DNA of 64,000 nucleotides from Streptomyces sp. HUAS YS2 (lineage in GTDB: Bacteria; Actinomycetota; Actinomycetes; Streptomycetales; Streptomycetaceae): assembly GCF_033343995.1 (NCBI RefSeq), contig NZ_CP137573.1, positions 7,783,001-7,847,000 on the forward strand, read 5' to 3'. The notes under the pieces were generated by a model. That model did no database searches. It was given only the letters and a program-made list of their open reading frames with translations, and was not told the origin of the DNA. Positions 32,059 to 42,133 of the stretch are shown here, piece by piece. Numbering within the stretch: position 1 is the stretch's first letter; the number at the start of each line of letters is the position of its first letter. Both the position numbers and the translations under genes were made by a program.

Positions 32059-35000
32059 GTGAGACGCAAAACCGACCGAATACGGGCAACGCGTTCCTTG
32101 GCCGTGATGGTCGCTTCCGCCGTCACCATCGCACTGTTACCGCAGTCGGCCTACGCCGCCACCGCACCGGACGCCGACGGTGGGGGACTGGGGGACATCG
32201 TCCGAGGCTGGTTCGCCGACGACGACAAGGGCCCCCAGCAGCCACAGGCCGGGGGAGAGGCCGTACTCCCCAGCAGAGAGAAACTCCCCAAGGGGGTCAA
32301 GGCCCCCAAGGCCCGCCGCGTCGCCGAACTGAACGCGAAGCGCACCACGCACTCCCGCTACTGGCGGATGTCCGACGGCAGAGTCCAGGCCGAGGTGTCG
32401 GCCGTGCCCACCGGATACCGGGAGGGCAAGAGCTGGAAGTCGATCGACACCGGCGTCAGCGCGACCGACCGGCAGGGCTACGCCTTCGCCAACACCACCA
32501 ACACCGCCCGCAGCTGGTTCGGCTCCACGCCGGACCGGCTGCTGCGTTTCGAGACCACCGAGGGGCATCACGTCACCCTCGGCCTCCAAGGCGCCGGCGC
32601 CCTCGCACCCGCCGCCGCCGGCAGCAGAGTGACCTACCGTAACGCGGTGGCGGGCGCGGACCTCGTGTACGAGGTCGGCCCCGGACGGGTCAAGGAGAAC
32701 ATCGTCCTCCGCGCCCGCCCCGACCGCCCCGTCTCCTTCACCTTCACCCTGGACCCCGGCGGCCTCACCCCGAAGGCCCGCAAGGACGGCTCGATCGGCC
32801 TGTACGGCGAGGGGGCGGACCCGCTCCTCGAACTTCCGCCCGCCTTCATGACGGACGCGAAGCCGCTCGCCCAGTCCCCCTACGGCACGGCCCACAGCAC
32901 CGCCGTCGCCCAGAAGCTCACCCGGGCGGGCAAGAGCTGGAAGGTGACGGTCACCCCGGACGCCACGTGGCTGGCCGCCGCCGAGCGCCGGTACCCCGTC
33001 ACCATCGACCCGACCATCGCCATCGCGCCGCCGCCTTCCCAGGCCCAGGACGTGATGATCTCCTCCGACGGGCCCAGCGACAACTACGACACCAGCTGGC
33101 GGCTCTCGGTCGGCAACACCACCACCGGCAGCTCCCGCGCCCTGGTGAAGTTCCCGCTGGGCGCCGTCCCGGCCGGCACCAAGCTGGACTCGGCGGACCT
33201 GCAGCTCTACTACGACCAGACGCACACCACGAACGCCGACGAGGTACGGCTGGAGGCGCACCGCGCCACCGCGAGCTGGAACGAGGCCACGGCCACCTGG
33301 AACAGCGCCCAGGGCATCACCGGCGAGCTCTCCGGCACCTCCGTCCTGGTCGACGACGGCGACACCGGCACCACCGCCGCCAAGGGAGCCTGGCCGGTCT
33401 CCGGCAACACCGCGTACACGCAGTACGCGGTGAACAAGGACTACCTGTACAACAAGGACTCGGTCGCCGGTGACACGTACACCTGGCAGCCCAACCTTCC
33501 CGAGGACGGCACCTACCAGGTCGAGGCGCACTACGTCCCGGCCTCGGACCGCGCCACGACCGCGCCCTACACCGTCACCTACGACGGCGGCAGCAAGGCG
33601 TACACCGTCAACCAGCAGGCCGGCACCGCCGGCGTCTGGAAGACCCTCGGGGCCCACCCGTTCAAGGCCGGCACCCTGGGCAAGATCGTCCTCGGCGACG
33701 GCCCCGCCTCCACCACCACCTCGGTGATCGCGGACGCGGTCCGCTTCACCAAGGGCGGCGTCGTCACCAAGCAGCCGGGACAGTCCAACACCTGGCACTC
33801 GTTCCCGGTGACCAAGACGGTGCAGCAGTGGATCGACGGGACCCAGACGAACAACGGCTTCGTCGTCAAGGCCGCCGACGAGAGCGCGAACGCCCCCAAG
33901 GGCGGCCCCCGCTACGAGGGCAGTGAGTACGCCTACAACGGCGAGCACGCCACCTACCCGCGCCTGGTGCTGACCTTCGGCAGGCAGGGAGTGGACCTGG
34001 CGGCACCCGACACCATCCACGACACCGGCGCCGAGCTGGACTGGACGGCGTACCAGGACCCGTCCGCCTTCGACACGGGCGACGACCTGGCCGAGTACCA
34101 GGTGCACCGCTCCGTCTACCCGACGTTCACTCCCTCGGCCGCCACCCTGGTCGCGCCGGTGGCCCCCGGCACCACGTCCTTCACGGACACCTCCGCCGTG
34201 CCGACCCGGGCCGACGACCCCGATCCCGCCGGCCGCGCCTACTACTACATGGTCGCGGTGAAGACGAAGGACGGCACGGTCGTCCCGGCATCGACGCAGC
34301 TGGTCCGGCTGCCGAAGGCCGGACGCACCGTCAAACTGGTCGAGGCGTCCCAGGACACCACCCTCACCTCGGGCCAGCCCACCCAGCCGCACGACAGCGT
34401 CCAGGACGGCGGGCTGGCCAACGCCTGGGTGATGGCGGGCAACAACTCGGCCACCTACGGCAAGAGCCGCATCGCCCTGCAGTTCCCGGCACTCGGCATC
34501 CCCCAGTCCGCCCGGGTGCTGGAGGCCCAGGTCAAACTCTGGGGCTTCACCACCGTCACCGACACCGCGGGCGCCACGTACGAACTCCGGCCGCTCACCC
34601 GCCGCTTCGACGAGTCGACCGCGACCTGGGAGCGCGCCGACGCGACCACCACCTGGACGAGCCCCGGCGGCGACACCGGCGCCGTGGCCGCCGACCTCGG
34701 CTCGGTCACCAACGACCCGGCGAGCCGGCAGTGGAGCGTCACCTCGCTCGTACAGGACTGGGTGAAGAACCCGCCCGCCGACCACGGCGTACTGATCAAG
34801 GTGGCGAACGAGACCGGCGCCGGTGAACGCACCCTCTTCACCGCCACCGAAGCAAGCGTGCCGCGGCTCCGGCCCCGGATCGCGGTCACCTACATCGACT
34901 CCACCACCGCGTCGACGTACTACGCCCCCACGACCCCGGCCAGGATGACCCCGAACTCCGACCACACCGTCGAGTTCACCCTCACCAACACCACCACGGC

Positions 35001-38000
35001 CACCTGGCGGGCGGGCACGCACGCCCTCAGCTACCGGTGGACACTGCCCGACGGCACCGACGTGACCACGGGCGGCAACCGGCTCGAGACGGCGCTGCCC
35101 GCGGATCTGCTGCCCGGTGACTCGGTGACCCTGCAGGCGAAGGTCCGCACCCCGATCAACTCCGCCTCGGGCAACAAGCGGACCGACTACCAGCTGACCT
35201 GGGACGTCCGGGACACCGCCGCCGGCACCTGGGTCTCCGACACGTCCGGCCCCGCCGGACTCAGCCAGAACGTCGCCGTGGAGGAGCCCACCTCCAACCA
35301 GCTCGGCCTGGAGAAGTACTACTCCTACTCCGGCAAGAACACCGGCGCGGGCTCGTCCCTGATGAACAACACCGCCGCCGGAAACGCCGTCTGGCAGTAC
35401 AACGCCTTCAACAACCCCGGCCGCGGGCTCAACACCTTCGTCCGCCTCGCCTACAACACCCAGGACACCTCGGACACCGTCGCCGGCCACGGGTGGTCCG
35501 TGCAGGCGGCCGGCCCGATCAGGCTCGGCGCGCCGCTGGACTTCCACCCCAACCCGCACCCGACCGAGGTCCGGCTGCCGGACGGCGACGGCACCACGCA
35601 CGTCTTCCGCAAGCAGCCGGACGGCAGCTGGAAGGCGCCGGCCGGCGTCCACTTCAAGCTCTCGGCCAAGGCCGGCCTCGACTGCACCCCGGACAAGGAC
35701 CCGGTTCCGGACGCCTGGACCCTGACCCGGCCCGACGGAACGCGCTTCCTCTTCGGCTGCGACGGCTACCAGACCTCCGCCGTCGACAAGAACGGCAACA
35801 CCCAGACGTTCACCTACGAGGAGCGCAAGTCCAACAACAAGCCGGTCAAGTTCCTCACGTACATCACCGACCCGGCCGGCCGGCAGTCGCTCACCGTCAC
35901 CTACTTCACCAAGGCGGACTCCTCCAATCCGAAGATCGTCGACCACATCAAGTCGATCACGGACATCGCGGGCCGCAAGCTCACCCTCGCGTACTCCGAC
36001 AAGGGGCTGCTGACCACCCTCACGGACGGCGCCGGCTCCACCCAGCCGAAGGTGTTCGGCTTCGAGTACGACGCCACCCAGGGCAACAAGAACGTCAAGC
36101 TGGTCAAGATCACCGACCCGCGCGGCAACGCCACCGGCCTCGGGTACTACTACCCCAGCGAGGGCGACGACCCGAAGTACCACTGGTGGACCCAGACCAT
36201 CACCGACCGGACGGGCGGGCCGACACGGTTCGCGTACCGGCCGGACACCGCCGACACCGCGCACACGGTCACCGGCATCACGGACGCCGAAGGCCGGCTG
36301 ACGACGTACACGACCGACGACTTCGGCCGGCCCGTGACCTCCGTCAACGCCAAGTCCCAGACCACCGAGCTCGCTTGGGACGCCGACAACAACGTCACCT
36401 ACATGGAGGAGGCCAACGGCGCCCGGACCGCATTCTGCTACGACCCGCTCACCGGCTACCCGCTGTGGAAGCGCACCGCGGAGAACAACCGGAACGGCGT
36501 GCCACCGCAGAGCGACTGCGCCCCCGGAAGACATCCGGCCGACGCGCAGCGGTTCGAGTACGTCAAGCGGCTGGACGGATACTCGTCCGACCTCTACCGC
36601 AAGATCTCACCGGAGGGCCGTACCTGGGAGTTCGGGTACGACACCTTCGGCAACCTCAAGACGGTCACCGACCCCAAGGGCGTCGCCACCACCGAAGCCG
36701 GTGACTACACCACCACGTACGAGTACAACTCCCAGGGCCTGCTGACCAGGTCGACCGACGCCAACGGCCACGCCACCCTCAACAGCGAGTTCGGACCGAC
36801 CGGATACCCGGCGAAGATCACGAACGCGCTGGGGCAGACCACCGCGTTCGTCTACGACGAGCGCGGCCGCGTCGGGCAGGTCACCAACCCGCTGCAGCAC
36901 AGGACCACCCAGACCTACGACACCTACGGCCGCCCGCTGGTCCGCACCGTCCCCAAGGACCAGGCCCGCGACCAGCTGATCAGCACCCCGGCACCGGTGT
37001 ACGACGCCAACGACAACGTCACCAGGGCCATCGCGCCCAACGGGGCGGTCTCGACCGCCGTCTACGACGCGGCCGACCAGATCACCTCGGCGAGCGCGCC
37101 CAAGGACACCCCGACCGCGCCCGAGCGCACCACCAGCTACACCTACGACCGGGCCGGTCACGTCAAGACGATCACCGATCCGCAGGGCACCGCGACCCCG
37201 CAGATCCCCGACGACTACACCACCGTCTACACGTACGACGAGATCTACCAGCTGACGGCCCAGACCGACGCCCTCGGCCACAAGACCTCCTACGCGTACG
37301 ACTCCGTCGGCAACAACGTCACCGTCGTCGACCCGAAGAAGAACGCCACGTCGGACCCCGACGACTTCGCGTCGAAGATGGAGTACGACCTCGAACACCG
37401 CCTCACCAAGGTGACCGACCCGCTCGGCGTCGCCACCACACGCGGCTACGACAAGGACGCGCTGCTGCGCACCGCGACCAACGCCGCGGGCTCCACGACC
37501 CTGTTCGACTACGACGAGCGCGGCAAGCAGACCGAGGTCAAGGTGCCGCACGAGGGCGCCACCGACGACGTCACCTACCGCACCACCCGCTACGAGTACG
37601 ACGAGGTGGGCAACAGCACCCGGGTGATCAGCCCGCGGGGCACCGAGACCGCGAACCCGGACGACTTCGCCACCCGCGTCGAGTACGACGCGCTGAACCG
37701 CCCGGTCAAGAACTACCTGGCGTTCGACCCGTCCGACTCCCGCTACAACAGCCCGAACGTCTACACCGAGACCGTCTACGACGCGGCCGGACGGGTGGAA
37801 CGCACCTCGCTCCCCGCGTCCAAGGGCCAGACGGTCCGCAACGACACGAAGTACAGCTACTTCGACAACGGGTGGCTGAGGTCCTCCACCGACCCCTGGG
37901 ACATCTCCACCGCGTACGAGTACGACGACCTCGGACTCCAGACGTCCCGCACCCTCACCTCCGCCGGCGGTTCCGTCAGCCGCACCATGGGCTGGACGTA

Positions 38001-40728
38001 CTACCCGAGCGGCAAGCTGAAGGACAAGACCGACGACGGCGTCCCGGTCGGCACCGCCGTCCCGCTCGTCGACAACTCCGACGTCCAGCACACCGGCACC
38101 ACCGGCACCTGGACCCGGGCGAGCGGCACCGGACAGCAGGGATACGACCACCACATCCACGCCGCGGGCGCCGGAACCGACCGGTTCACCTGGAAACTGA
38201 ACGTCCCCAAAGCGGGCACCTACACCGCCTACGTGAAGTTCCCGCAGGTCAGCGGGGCCAGCAGGACGGCCCGGTACAAGATCACCCACATCGGCGGCAG
38301 CACGGACAAGACCGTCGACCAGTCCACCGGGGCCGGAGCCTGGGTGCAGCTGGGCAGCTACACCTTCGCCCAGGGCGACGGCGCGAGTCTGGAACTCACG
38401 CAGAGCACCGACGGCGCCGTCGTGGCCGACGGCGTCAAGCTGGTGCGGGACATCTCCGGCGAGACCGACACGGAGAAGCACCACTTCCAGTACTCCTACG
38501 ACGTCAACGGCAACCTCTCGCTGATCGACGACAAGTCGCCCGGCGCCGAGGTCGACGCGTACACCCTCGCCTACACCGAGCTCAACCAGGTGTCCCGGGT
38601 CACCGAGTCCCTCGCGGGACAGACGAGGACCAGCACCGACTACACCTACGACGCGAACGGCCAGCCCGAGACCGTCAAGCACCCCGACCAGTACTCGAAG
38701 TACACCTACGACCTGCGGGAGAAGGTCAAGTCCATCTCGGTCGGCGAATCGCCCACCGACCCCGACCCCAAGGTCTCCGGCTACACCTACGACGACCTCG
38801 GCCAGGTGACCCGGGAGACCAAGGACAACGGCAACACCGTCGGCCACACCTACTTCCGTGACGGGCTCGTCAAGACCAGCACGGAGAAGAAGGCCGACGG
38901 CACCACCCTGGTCGCCTCGCACGCGTACACCTACGACGCCAACGGCAACAAGGCGCGGGACGTCGCGAAGAAGATGAACGCCGACAACCACGCGGCGTAC
39001 CTCGACTCGACCACCGACTACACCTACGACCCGGTCGACCGGATCGCCAAGTCGGTCAAGACCGGCAACGGCGCGGCCACGGAGACCTACGTCCACGACG
39101 ACAACGCCAACGTCGTCGACCAGACCGTGGGCGGCGTCTCCACCACCTTCGAGTACGACCGCAACCGGCTGCAGCGGTCCGTCACCGGCGGCTCCGCCTC
39201 CACCTTCACCTACGACCCGCTGGGCCGGAAGGAAACGGTATCGGCCGGCGGCCAGATCGTCTCCCGGAGCATCTACGACGGCTTCGACCACGTCGTCGAG
39301 TCCCAGCAGCGGGACGCCGGCGGGGCGATGAAGTCCACGACCTACCGCTACGACCCGCTCGACCGCACCGCCGCCAAGACCGCGGACGGCGAGACCACCG
39401 ACTACCGCTACCTCGGCCTCTCCCAGGAGGTCCTCACCGAGCAGATCGCCGGCAAACTCAGCAAGTCGTACCAGTACGCCCCGTCCGGCCAGCGGCTGTC
39501 GCAGGTCAAGCACAACGAGGACGGGACGGAGGAGGACGGCTACTACGGCTACAACAGCCACACCGACGTCGAGACCCTCACCGACGAGCGCGGCGACACC
39601 CGGGCCACCTACGGCTACACGGCCTACGGAAACGACGACAAGTCGGAGTTCACCGGGATCGACAAACCCGACCCCGCCGACCCCACCAAGGAGGAGTACA
39701 ACTCCTACCGCTTCAACGCCAAGCGGTGGGACTCCGGTTCCGGCACGTACGACATGGGCTTCCGCGACTACGACCCGGGCCTGAACCGCTTCACCACCCG
39801 GGACATGTACAACGGCGCCCTGGCCGACATGAGCCTCGGCAGCGACCCCTTCACCGGCAACCGCTACGCCTTCACCGGTGGCAACCCGATCAGCAACGTG
39901 GAGATCGACGGGCACTTCGCCTTCGCCATCCCGTTCGTCGCGGCAGCGGCCGCGGCGGTGCTCATCGAGGCCGTGGTGGTCGCCGTGGTGGTCGTCGCGG
40001 TGGTGGCCGCCGTCGCGTACGTCGCCACCGAGGTCGCCGAGCGGATCGAGGAGGCGTCCGAGGACGAGGCGACCGACGAGACCGCCGAGCCCGAGCCGAA
40101 GCCGGCACCCCGCCCCCGGCCGGGACCGGACCCGGACACCGACGACGACGACAACGACGAGGGATGCGGAGGCGGCTGGGTCGACTACAAGGACACCGAC
40201 TCGGCCAACGGAAACCGCGCCACCGGCGTGGAGGCATGCCTGACCAAGGAGTACGTGGAGTCCAACAGCGGCTCCCCGGTCAGCGTCTACCCGCCCGGAT
40301 ACCGCTGGGCGCAGGACTTCGCCGAGGACAAGGGCCTGAACCCGCAGCAGAACATCAACGCCTGCCACCTCCTCGGCAACGCCCTCACCGGATCCGGCTC
40401 GGACCGGCGCAACCTGGCCACCTGCTCGCGCGGCGCCAACGCCAAGCAGCGGGGGGCACCGCAGGGCGACGACCACATGCGGTCCTACGAGTCCCAGGTG
40501 TACGACGCCGTGATGTCCGGCCAGGACGTCATGTACACCGTGACACCCATCTACGACGGAGCCCGGACCGTGCCCACCGGGTTCCGGCTGACCGCCTACG
40601 GAACCCATCCGGACGGCACCATGGGCCTCAGCTTCGACACCATCGTCCCCAACACCCTGAGAACCGGCGACAACCTGGGGACGCAGTCGGACAACGGAGC
40701 CCCGGTACCCACAGGAGGTACGTCATGA
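32059..40728 (+). CDS. Secreted RHS/YD-repeat polymorphic toxin with C-terminal non-specific nuclease
   Basis: 2889 residues from the GTG at 32059 (AGAGGGG upstream). Sec signal peptide ending QSAYA-AT; codon 27 within it is TTA (32137-32139). Domains: DNRLRE-like beta domain 328-431; golvesin-C-like domain about 432-568; second DNRLRE-like about 768-945; RHS shell from about 1081; YD repeats about 1235-2535, interrupted by a second golvesin-like domain at about 2008-2134; RHS core end YRFNAKRWDSGSGTYDMGFR...DPGLNRFTTRD at about 2551-2584 (cited in part). After a hydrophobic Ala/Val stretch and an acidic Pro-rich linker comes a DNA/RNA non-specific endonuclease-type tip (about 2745-2850) with NACHLLGNALTGSGSDRRNL (His and Asn). 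The immunity gene follows. Confidence 0.92.
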   Translation: MRRKTDRIRATRSLAVMVASAVTIALLPQSAYAATAPDADGGGLGDIVRGWFADDDKGPQQPQAGGEAVLPSREKLPKGVKAPKARRVAELNAKRTTHSRYWRMSDGRVQAEVSAVPTGYREGKSWKSIDTGVSATDRQGYAFANTTNTARSWFGSTPDRLLRFETTEGHHVTLGLQGAGALAPAAAGSRVTYRNAVAGADLVYEVGPGRVKENIVLRARPDRPVSFTFTLDPGGLTPKARKDGSIGLYGEGADPLLELPPAFMTDAKPLAQSPYGTAHSTAVAQKLTRAGKSWKVTVTPDATWLAAAERRYPVTIDPTIAIAPPPSQAQDVMISSDGPSDNYDTSWRLSVGNTTTGSSRALVKFPLGAVPAGTKLDSADLQLYYDQTHTTNADEVRLEAHRATASWNEATATWNSAQGITGELSGTSVLVDDGDTGTTAAKGAWPVSGNTAYTQYAVNKDYLYNKDSVAGDTYTWQPNLPEDGTYQVEAHYVPASDRATTAPYTVTYDGGSKAYTVNQQAGTAGVWKTLGAHPFKAGTLGKIVLGDGPASTTTSVIADAVRFTKGGVVTKQPGQSNTWHSFPVTKTVQQWIDGTQTNNGFVVKAADESANAPKGGPRYEGSEYAYNGEHATYPRLVLTFGRQGVDLAAPDTIHDTGAELDWTAYQDPSAFDTGDDLAEYQVHRSVYPTFTPSAATLVAPVAPGTTSFTDTSAVPTRADDPDPAGRAYYYMVAVKTKDGTVVPASTQLVRLPKAGRTVKLVEASQDTTLTSGQPTQPHDSVQDGGLANAWVMAGNNSATYGKSRIALQFPALGIPQSARVLEAQVKLWGFTTVTDTAGATYELRPLTRRFDESTATWERADATTTWTSPGGDTGAVAADLGSVTNDPASRQWSVTSLVQDWVKNPPADHGVLIKVANETGAGERTLFTATEASVPRLRPRIAVTYIDSTTASTYYAPTTPARMTPNSDHTVEFTLTNTTTATWRAGTHALSYRWTLPDGTDVTTGGNRLETALPADLLPGDSVTLQAKVRTPINSASGNKRTDYQLTWDVRDTAAGTWVSDTSGPAGLSQNVAVEEPTSNQLGLEKYYSYSGKNTGAGSSLMNNTAAGNAVWQYNAFNNPGRGLNTFVRLAYNTQDTSDTVAGHGWSVQAAGPIRLGAPLDFHPNPHPTEVRLPDGDGTTHVFRKQPDGSWKAPAGVHFKLSAKAGLDCTPDKDPVPDAWTLTRPDGTRFLFGCDGYQTSAVDKNGNTQTFTYEERKSNNKPVKFLTYITDPAGRQSLTVTYFTKADSSNPKIVDHIKSITDIAGRKLTLAYSDKGLLTTLTDGAGSTQPKVFGFEYDATQGNKNVKLVKITDPRGNATGLGYYYPSEGDDPKYHWWTQTITDRTGGPTRFAYRPDTADTAHTVTGITDAEGRLTTYTTDDFGRPVTSVNAKSQTTELAWDADNNVTYMEEANGARTAFCYDPLTGYPLWKRTAENNRNGVPPQSDCAPGRHPADAQRFEYVKRLDGYSSDLYRKISPEGRTWEFGYDTFGNLKTVTDPKGVATTEAGDYTTTYEYNSQGLLTRSTDANGHATLNSEFGPTGYPAKITNALGQTTAFVYDERGRVGQVTNPLQHRTTQTYDTYGRPLVRTVPKDQARDQLISTPAPVYDANDNVTRAIAPNGAVSTAVYDAADQITSASAPKDTPTAPERTTSYTYDRAGHVKTITDPQGTATPQIPDDYTTVYTYDEIYQLTAQTDALGHKTSYAYDSVGNNVTVVDPKKNATSDPDDFASKMEYDLEHRLTKVTDPLGVATTRGYDKDALLRTATNAAGSTTLFDYDERGKQTEVKVPHEGATDDVTYRTTRYEYDEVGNSTRVISPRGTETANPDDFATRVEYDALNRPVKNYLAFDPSDSRYNSPNVYTETVYDAAGRVERTSLPASKGQTVRNDTKYSYFDNGWLRSSTDPWDISTAYEYDDLGLQTSRTLTSAGGSVSRTMGWTYYPSGKLKDKTDDGVPVGTAVPLVDNSDVQHTGTTGTWTRASGTGQQGYDHHIHAAGAGTDRFTWKLNVPKAGTYTAYVKFPQVSGASRTARYKITHIGGSTDKTVDQSTGAGAWVQLGSYTFAQGDGASLELTQSTDGAVVADGVKLVRDISGETDTEKHHFQYSYDVNGNLSLIDDKSPGAEVDAYTLAYTELNQVSRVTESLAGQTRTSTDYTYDANGQPETVKHPDQYSKYTYDLREKVKSISVGESPTDPDPKVSGYTYDDLGQVTRETKDNGNTVGHTYFRDGLVKTSTEKKADGTTLVASHAYTYDANGNKARDVAKKMNADNHAAYLDSTTDYTYDPVDRIAKSVKTGNGAATETYVHDDNANVVDQTVGGVSTTFEYDRNRLQRSVTGGSASTFTYDPLGRKETVSAGGQIVSRSIYDGFDHVVESQQRDAGGAMKSTTYRYDPLDRTAAKTADGETTDYRYLGLSQEVLTEQIAGKLSKSYQYAPSGQRLSQVKHNEDGTEEDGYYGYNSHTDVETLTDERGDTRATYGYTAYGNDDKSEFTGIDKPDPADPTKEEYNSYRFNAKRWDSGSGTYDMGFRDYDPGLNRFTTRDMYNGALADMSLGSDPFTGNRYAFTGGNPISNVEIDGHFAFAIPFVAAAAAAVLIEAVVVAVVVVAVVAAVAYVATEVAERIEEASEDEATDETAEPEPKPAPRPRPGPDPDTDDDDNDEGCGGGWVDYKDTDSANGNRATGVEACLTKEYVESNSGSPVSVYPPGYRWAQDFAEDKGLNPQQNINACHLLGNALTGSGSDRRNLATCSRGANAKQRGAPQGDDHMRSYESQVYDAVMSGQDVMYTVTPIYDGARTVPTGFRLTAYGTHPDGTMGLSFDTIVPNTLRTGDNLGTQSDNGAPVPTGGTS

Positions 40729-40759
40729 TGAGCCCACGGACAGCACGGAGGAGGAGACG

Positions 40760-41305
40760 ATGAGCAGCACGTCAGCCGACGTGGACGAGCTGCGGCGGCT
40801 GATGCCGCCGCCGGCCGGGGACACGCGGCCGGTCGACTGGACCCGGCTCGCCGACACGTGGGAGCGGCCGTTCCCGCCGGACTACCGGCGCTTCATGGCC
40901 GAGTACGGCCCGGGAACGGTGCAGGACTACCTCTCGGTCCTCGAGCCGGAGCCCAAGGGTCCGCTCGACCAGGCCCGCATGGACGGGATGCTGGAGGAGA
41001 CGGCGAACGCCGAGGACGAGTGGGCCGACGGCGGAAAGTCCCCCGAACTGGAGGACACCGAACCGCTGTTGATCACCTGGGCCGTCAGCGCCAGCGCGGA
41101 CCTGCTGTGCTGGGACGCCACCGACCCGGACCCCGCCAAGTGGCCGGTCCTCGTCAACTACCGCGGCAAGCTGCGGTGGGACCGGTACGAGGGCGGCATG
41201 GCCGCCTTCCTCACCAAGGTGCTGAAGGCGGACCTCCCCGACTGCCCGCTGGGTGACGTCACCCTGTGGGGCCGGGGCAGCGCCGACTTCGTACGGCGCG
41301 GCTGA
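40760..41305 (+). CDS. SMI1/KNR4 (SUKH) family immunity protein
   Basis: 181 residues, soluble and acidic. SUKH features: DWTRLADTWERPFPPDYRRF, EYGPGTVQDYLSVLEP, LLITWAVSASADLLCWD and VNYRGKLRWDRYEGGMAAFL. It starts 31 bp after the RHS toxin stop with GGAGGAGGAG upstream of the ATG, the standard position for the cognate immunity gene. It should neutralise the nuclease tip. Confidence 0.85.
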   Translation: MSSTSADVDELRRLMPPPAGDTRPVDWTRLADTWERPFPPDYRRFMAEYGPGTVQDYLSVLEPEPKGPLDQARMDGMLEETANAEDEWADGGKSPELEDTEPLLITWAVSASADLLCWDATDPDPAKWPVLVNYRGKLRWDRYEGGMAAFLTKVLKADLPDCPLGDVTLWGRGSADFVRRG

Positions 41306-41317
41306 GACGGACGCCGC

Positions 41318-41353
41318 GGTGCGTGGGACCGGGAACGTCCGGTCCCACGCACC
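41318..41353. terminator. Bidirectional terminator after immunity gene
   Basis: A perfect 15-bp stem (GGTGCGTGGGACCGG and complement) with a 6-nt loop, between the convergent immunity and NUDIX-like genes. No U-run. Confidence 0.75.
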
Positions 41354-41374
41354 CCGGCGGGCGCGACGAACGGC

Positions 41375-41911
41375 TCAGTACACGTGTCCGACATGGGCGA
41401 GGGCCTGCTTCAGCAGGACGCCGTGCCCACCCGGCATCTCGCTCTGCACGGCGGCCGAGGCCGCTTCCTGCGGGCTGAACCAGACCAGGTCCAGCGCGTC
41501 CTGACGCGGCCGGCAGTCACCGGTCACGGGCACCACGTAGGCCAGCGAGACAGCGTGCTGGCGCGGGTCGTGGAACGGCGTGACGCCGGCCGTCGGGAAG
41601 TACTCGGAGACCGTGAACGGCTGTAGCGAGGAGGGAACACGGGGCAGGGCCACCGGGCCCAGGTCCTTCTCCAGATTGCGCAGCAGCGCGTCACGGATCC
41701 GCTCGTGGTGCAGGACGCGCCCTGACACAAGGGTCCGGCTGATCGTCCCGTCCGCACCGATCCGCAGGAGCAGTCCGATACTGGTCACTTCGCCGCTGTC
41801 GTCCACGCGCACGGGAACGGCCTCGACGTACAGAATGGGCATCCGTGCACGGGCGACGTCCAGCTCGTCCGTGCTCAGCCAGCCGGGTGTGGTCTCGGTC
41901 ATGTCGGACAT
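41375..41911 (-). CDS. NUDIX-like protein (DUF4916)
   Basis: 178 residues from the ATG at 41911 (41902 is also possible). It has WLSTDELDVARARMPILYVEAVPVRVDD, SIGLLLRI, SGRVLHHERIRDALLRNLEKDLG and QDALDLVWFSPQEA, a pattern I know from actinobacterial DUF4916/NUDIX-family proteins. The exact GX5EX7REUXEEXGU box is not preserved, so hydrolase activity is uncertain. Confidence 0.7.
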   Translation of the reverse strand: MSDMTETTPGWLSTDELDVARARMPILYVEAVPVRVDDSGEVTSIGLLLRIGADGTISRTLVSGRVLHHERIRDALLRNLEKDLGPVALPRVPSSLQPFTVSEYFPTAGVTPFHDPRQHAVSLAYVVPVTGDCRPRQDALDLVWFSPQEAASAAVQSEMPGGHGVLLKQALAHVGHVY

Positions 41912-42000
41912 CGCTTGATCATACTTCCTGGGCCGGGCGGTGGCCCAGAATCGCGTGTCTGCCAGGCGGGTGGGTGTGGGGCAGCTCCTTGAAGGGGATG

Positions 42001-42057
42001 GGACAGGGTTGACCTTGACGCGTGGGGGACTGGACAGGGTTGACCTTGACGCGTGGG
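42001..42057. repeat. 26-bp direct repeat in MerR-controlled promoter
   Basis: Two identical 26-bp copies (42001-42026 and 42032-42057) starting GGACAGGGTTGACCTTGACG, with a 31-bp period. Each contains TTGACC; only the second is followed by the full operator dyad and a -10. Confidence 0.85.
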
Positions 42058-42070
42058 TCAAGGGTTAGCG
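42040..42070 (+). promoter_or_regulatory. MerR-type promoter with 19-bp spacer and operator dyad
   Basis: -35 TTGACC (42040-42045), a 19-nt spacer, and TTAGCG (42065-42070). The dyad CCTTGAC-GCGTGG-GTCAAGG (42044-42063) fills the spacer. An over-long 19-bp spacer with a centred dyad is the hallmark of MerR activation. It drives the oxidoreductase, and the MerR gene lies just downstream. Confidence 0.75.
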
Positions 42071-42133
42071 TCGCCGCACCTCGCAGTGGACACCTACCGA
42101 GCCGCTGCCCGGAAACCGCCCAGGAGTCTGATC

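Noticed and set aside
32137..36534. Very long minus-strand reading frame (1465 codons) antisense to the RHS gene
   Set aside because: Low-complexity Gly/Val/Arg translation with no family features; it mirrors the third-codon GC bias of the RHS gene on the other strand.
36607..40608. Second long minus-strand frame (1333 codons) antisense to the RHS gene
   Set aside because: Same explanation; the plus strand encodes clear YD repeats and the RHS core.
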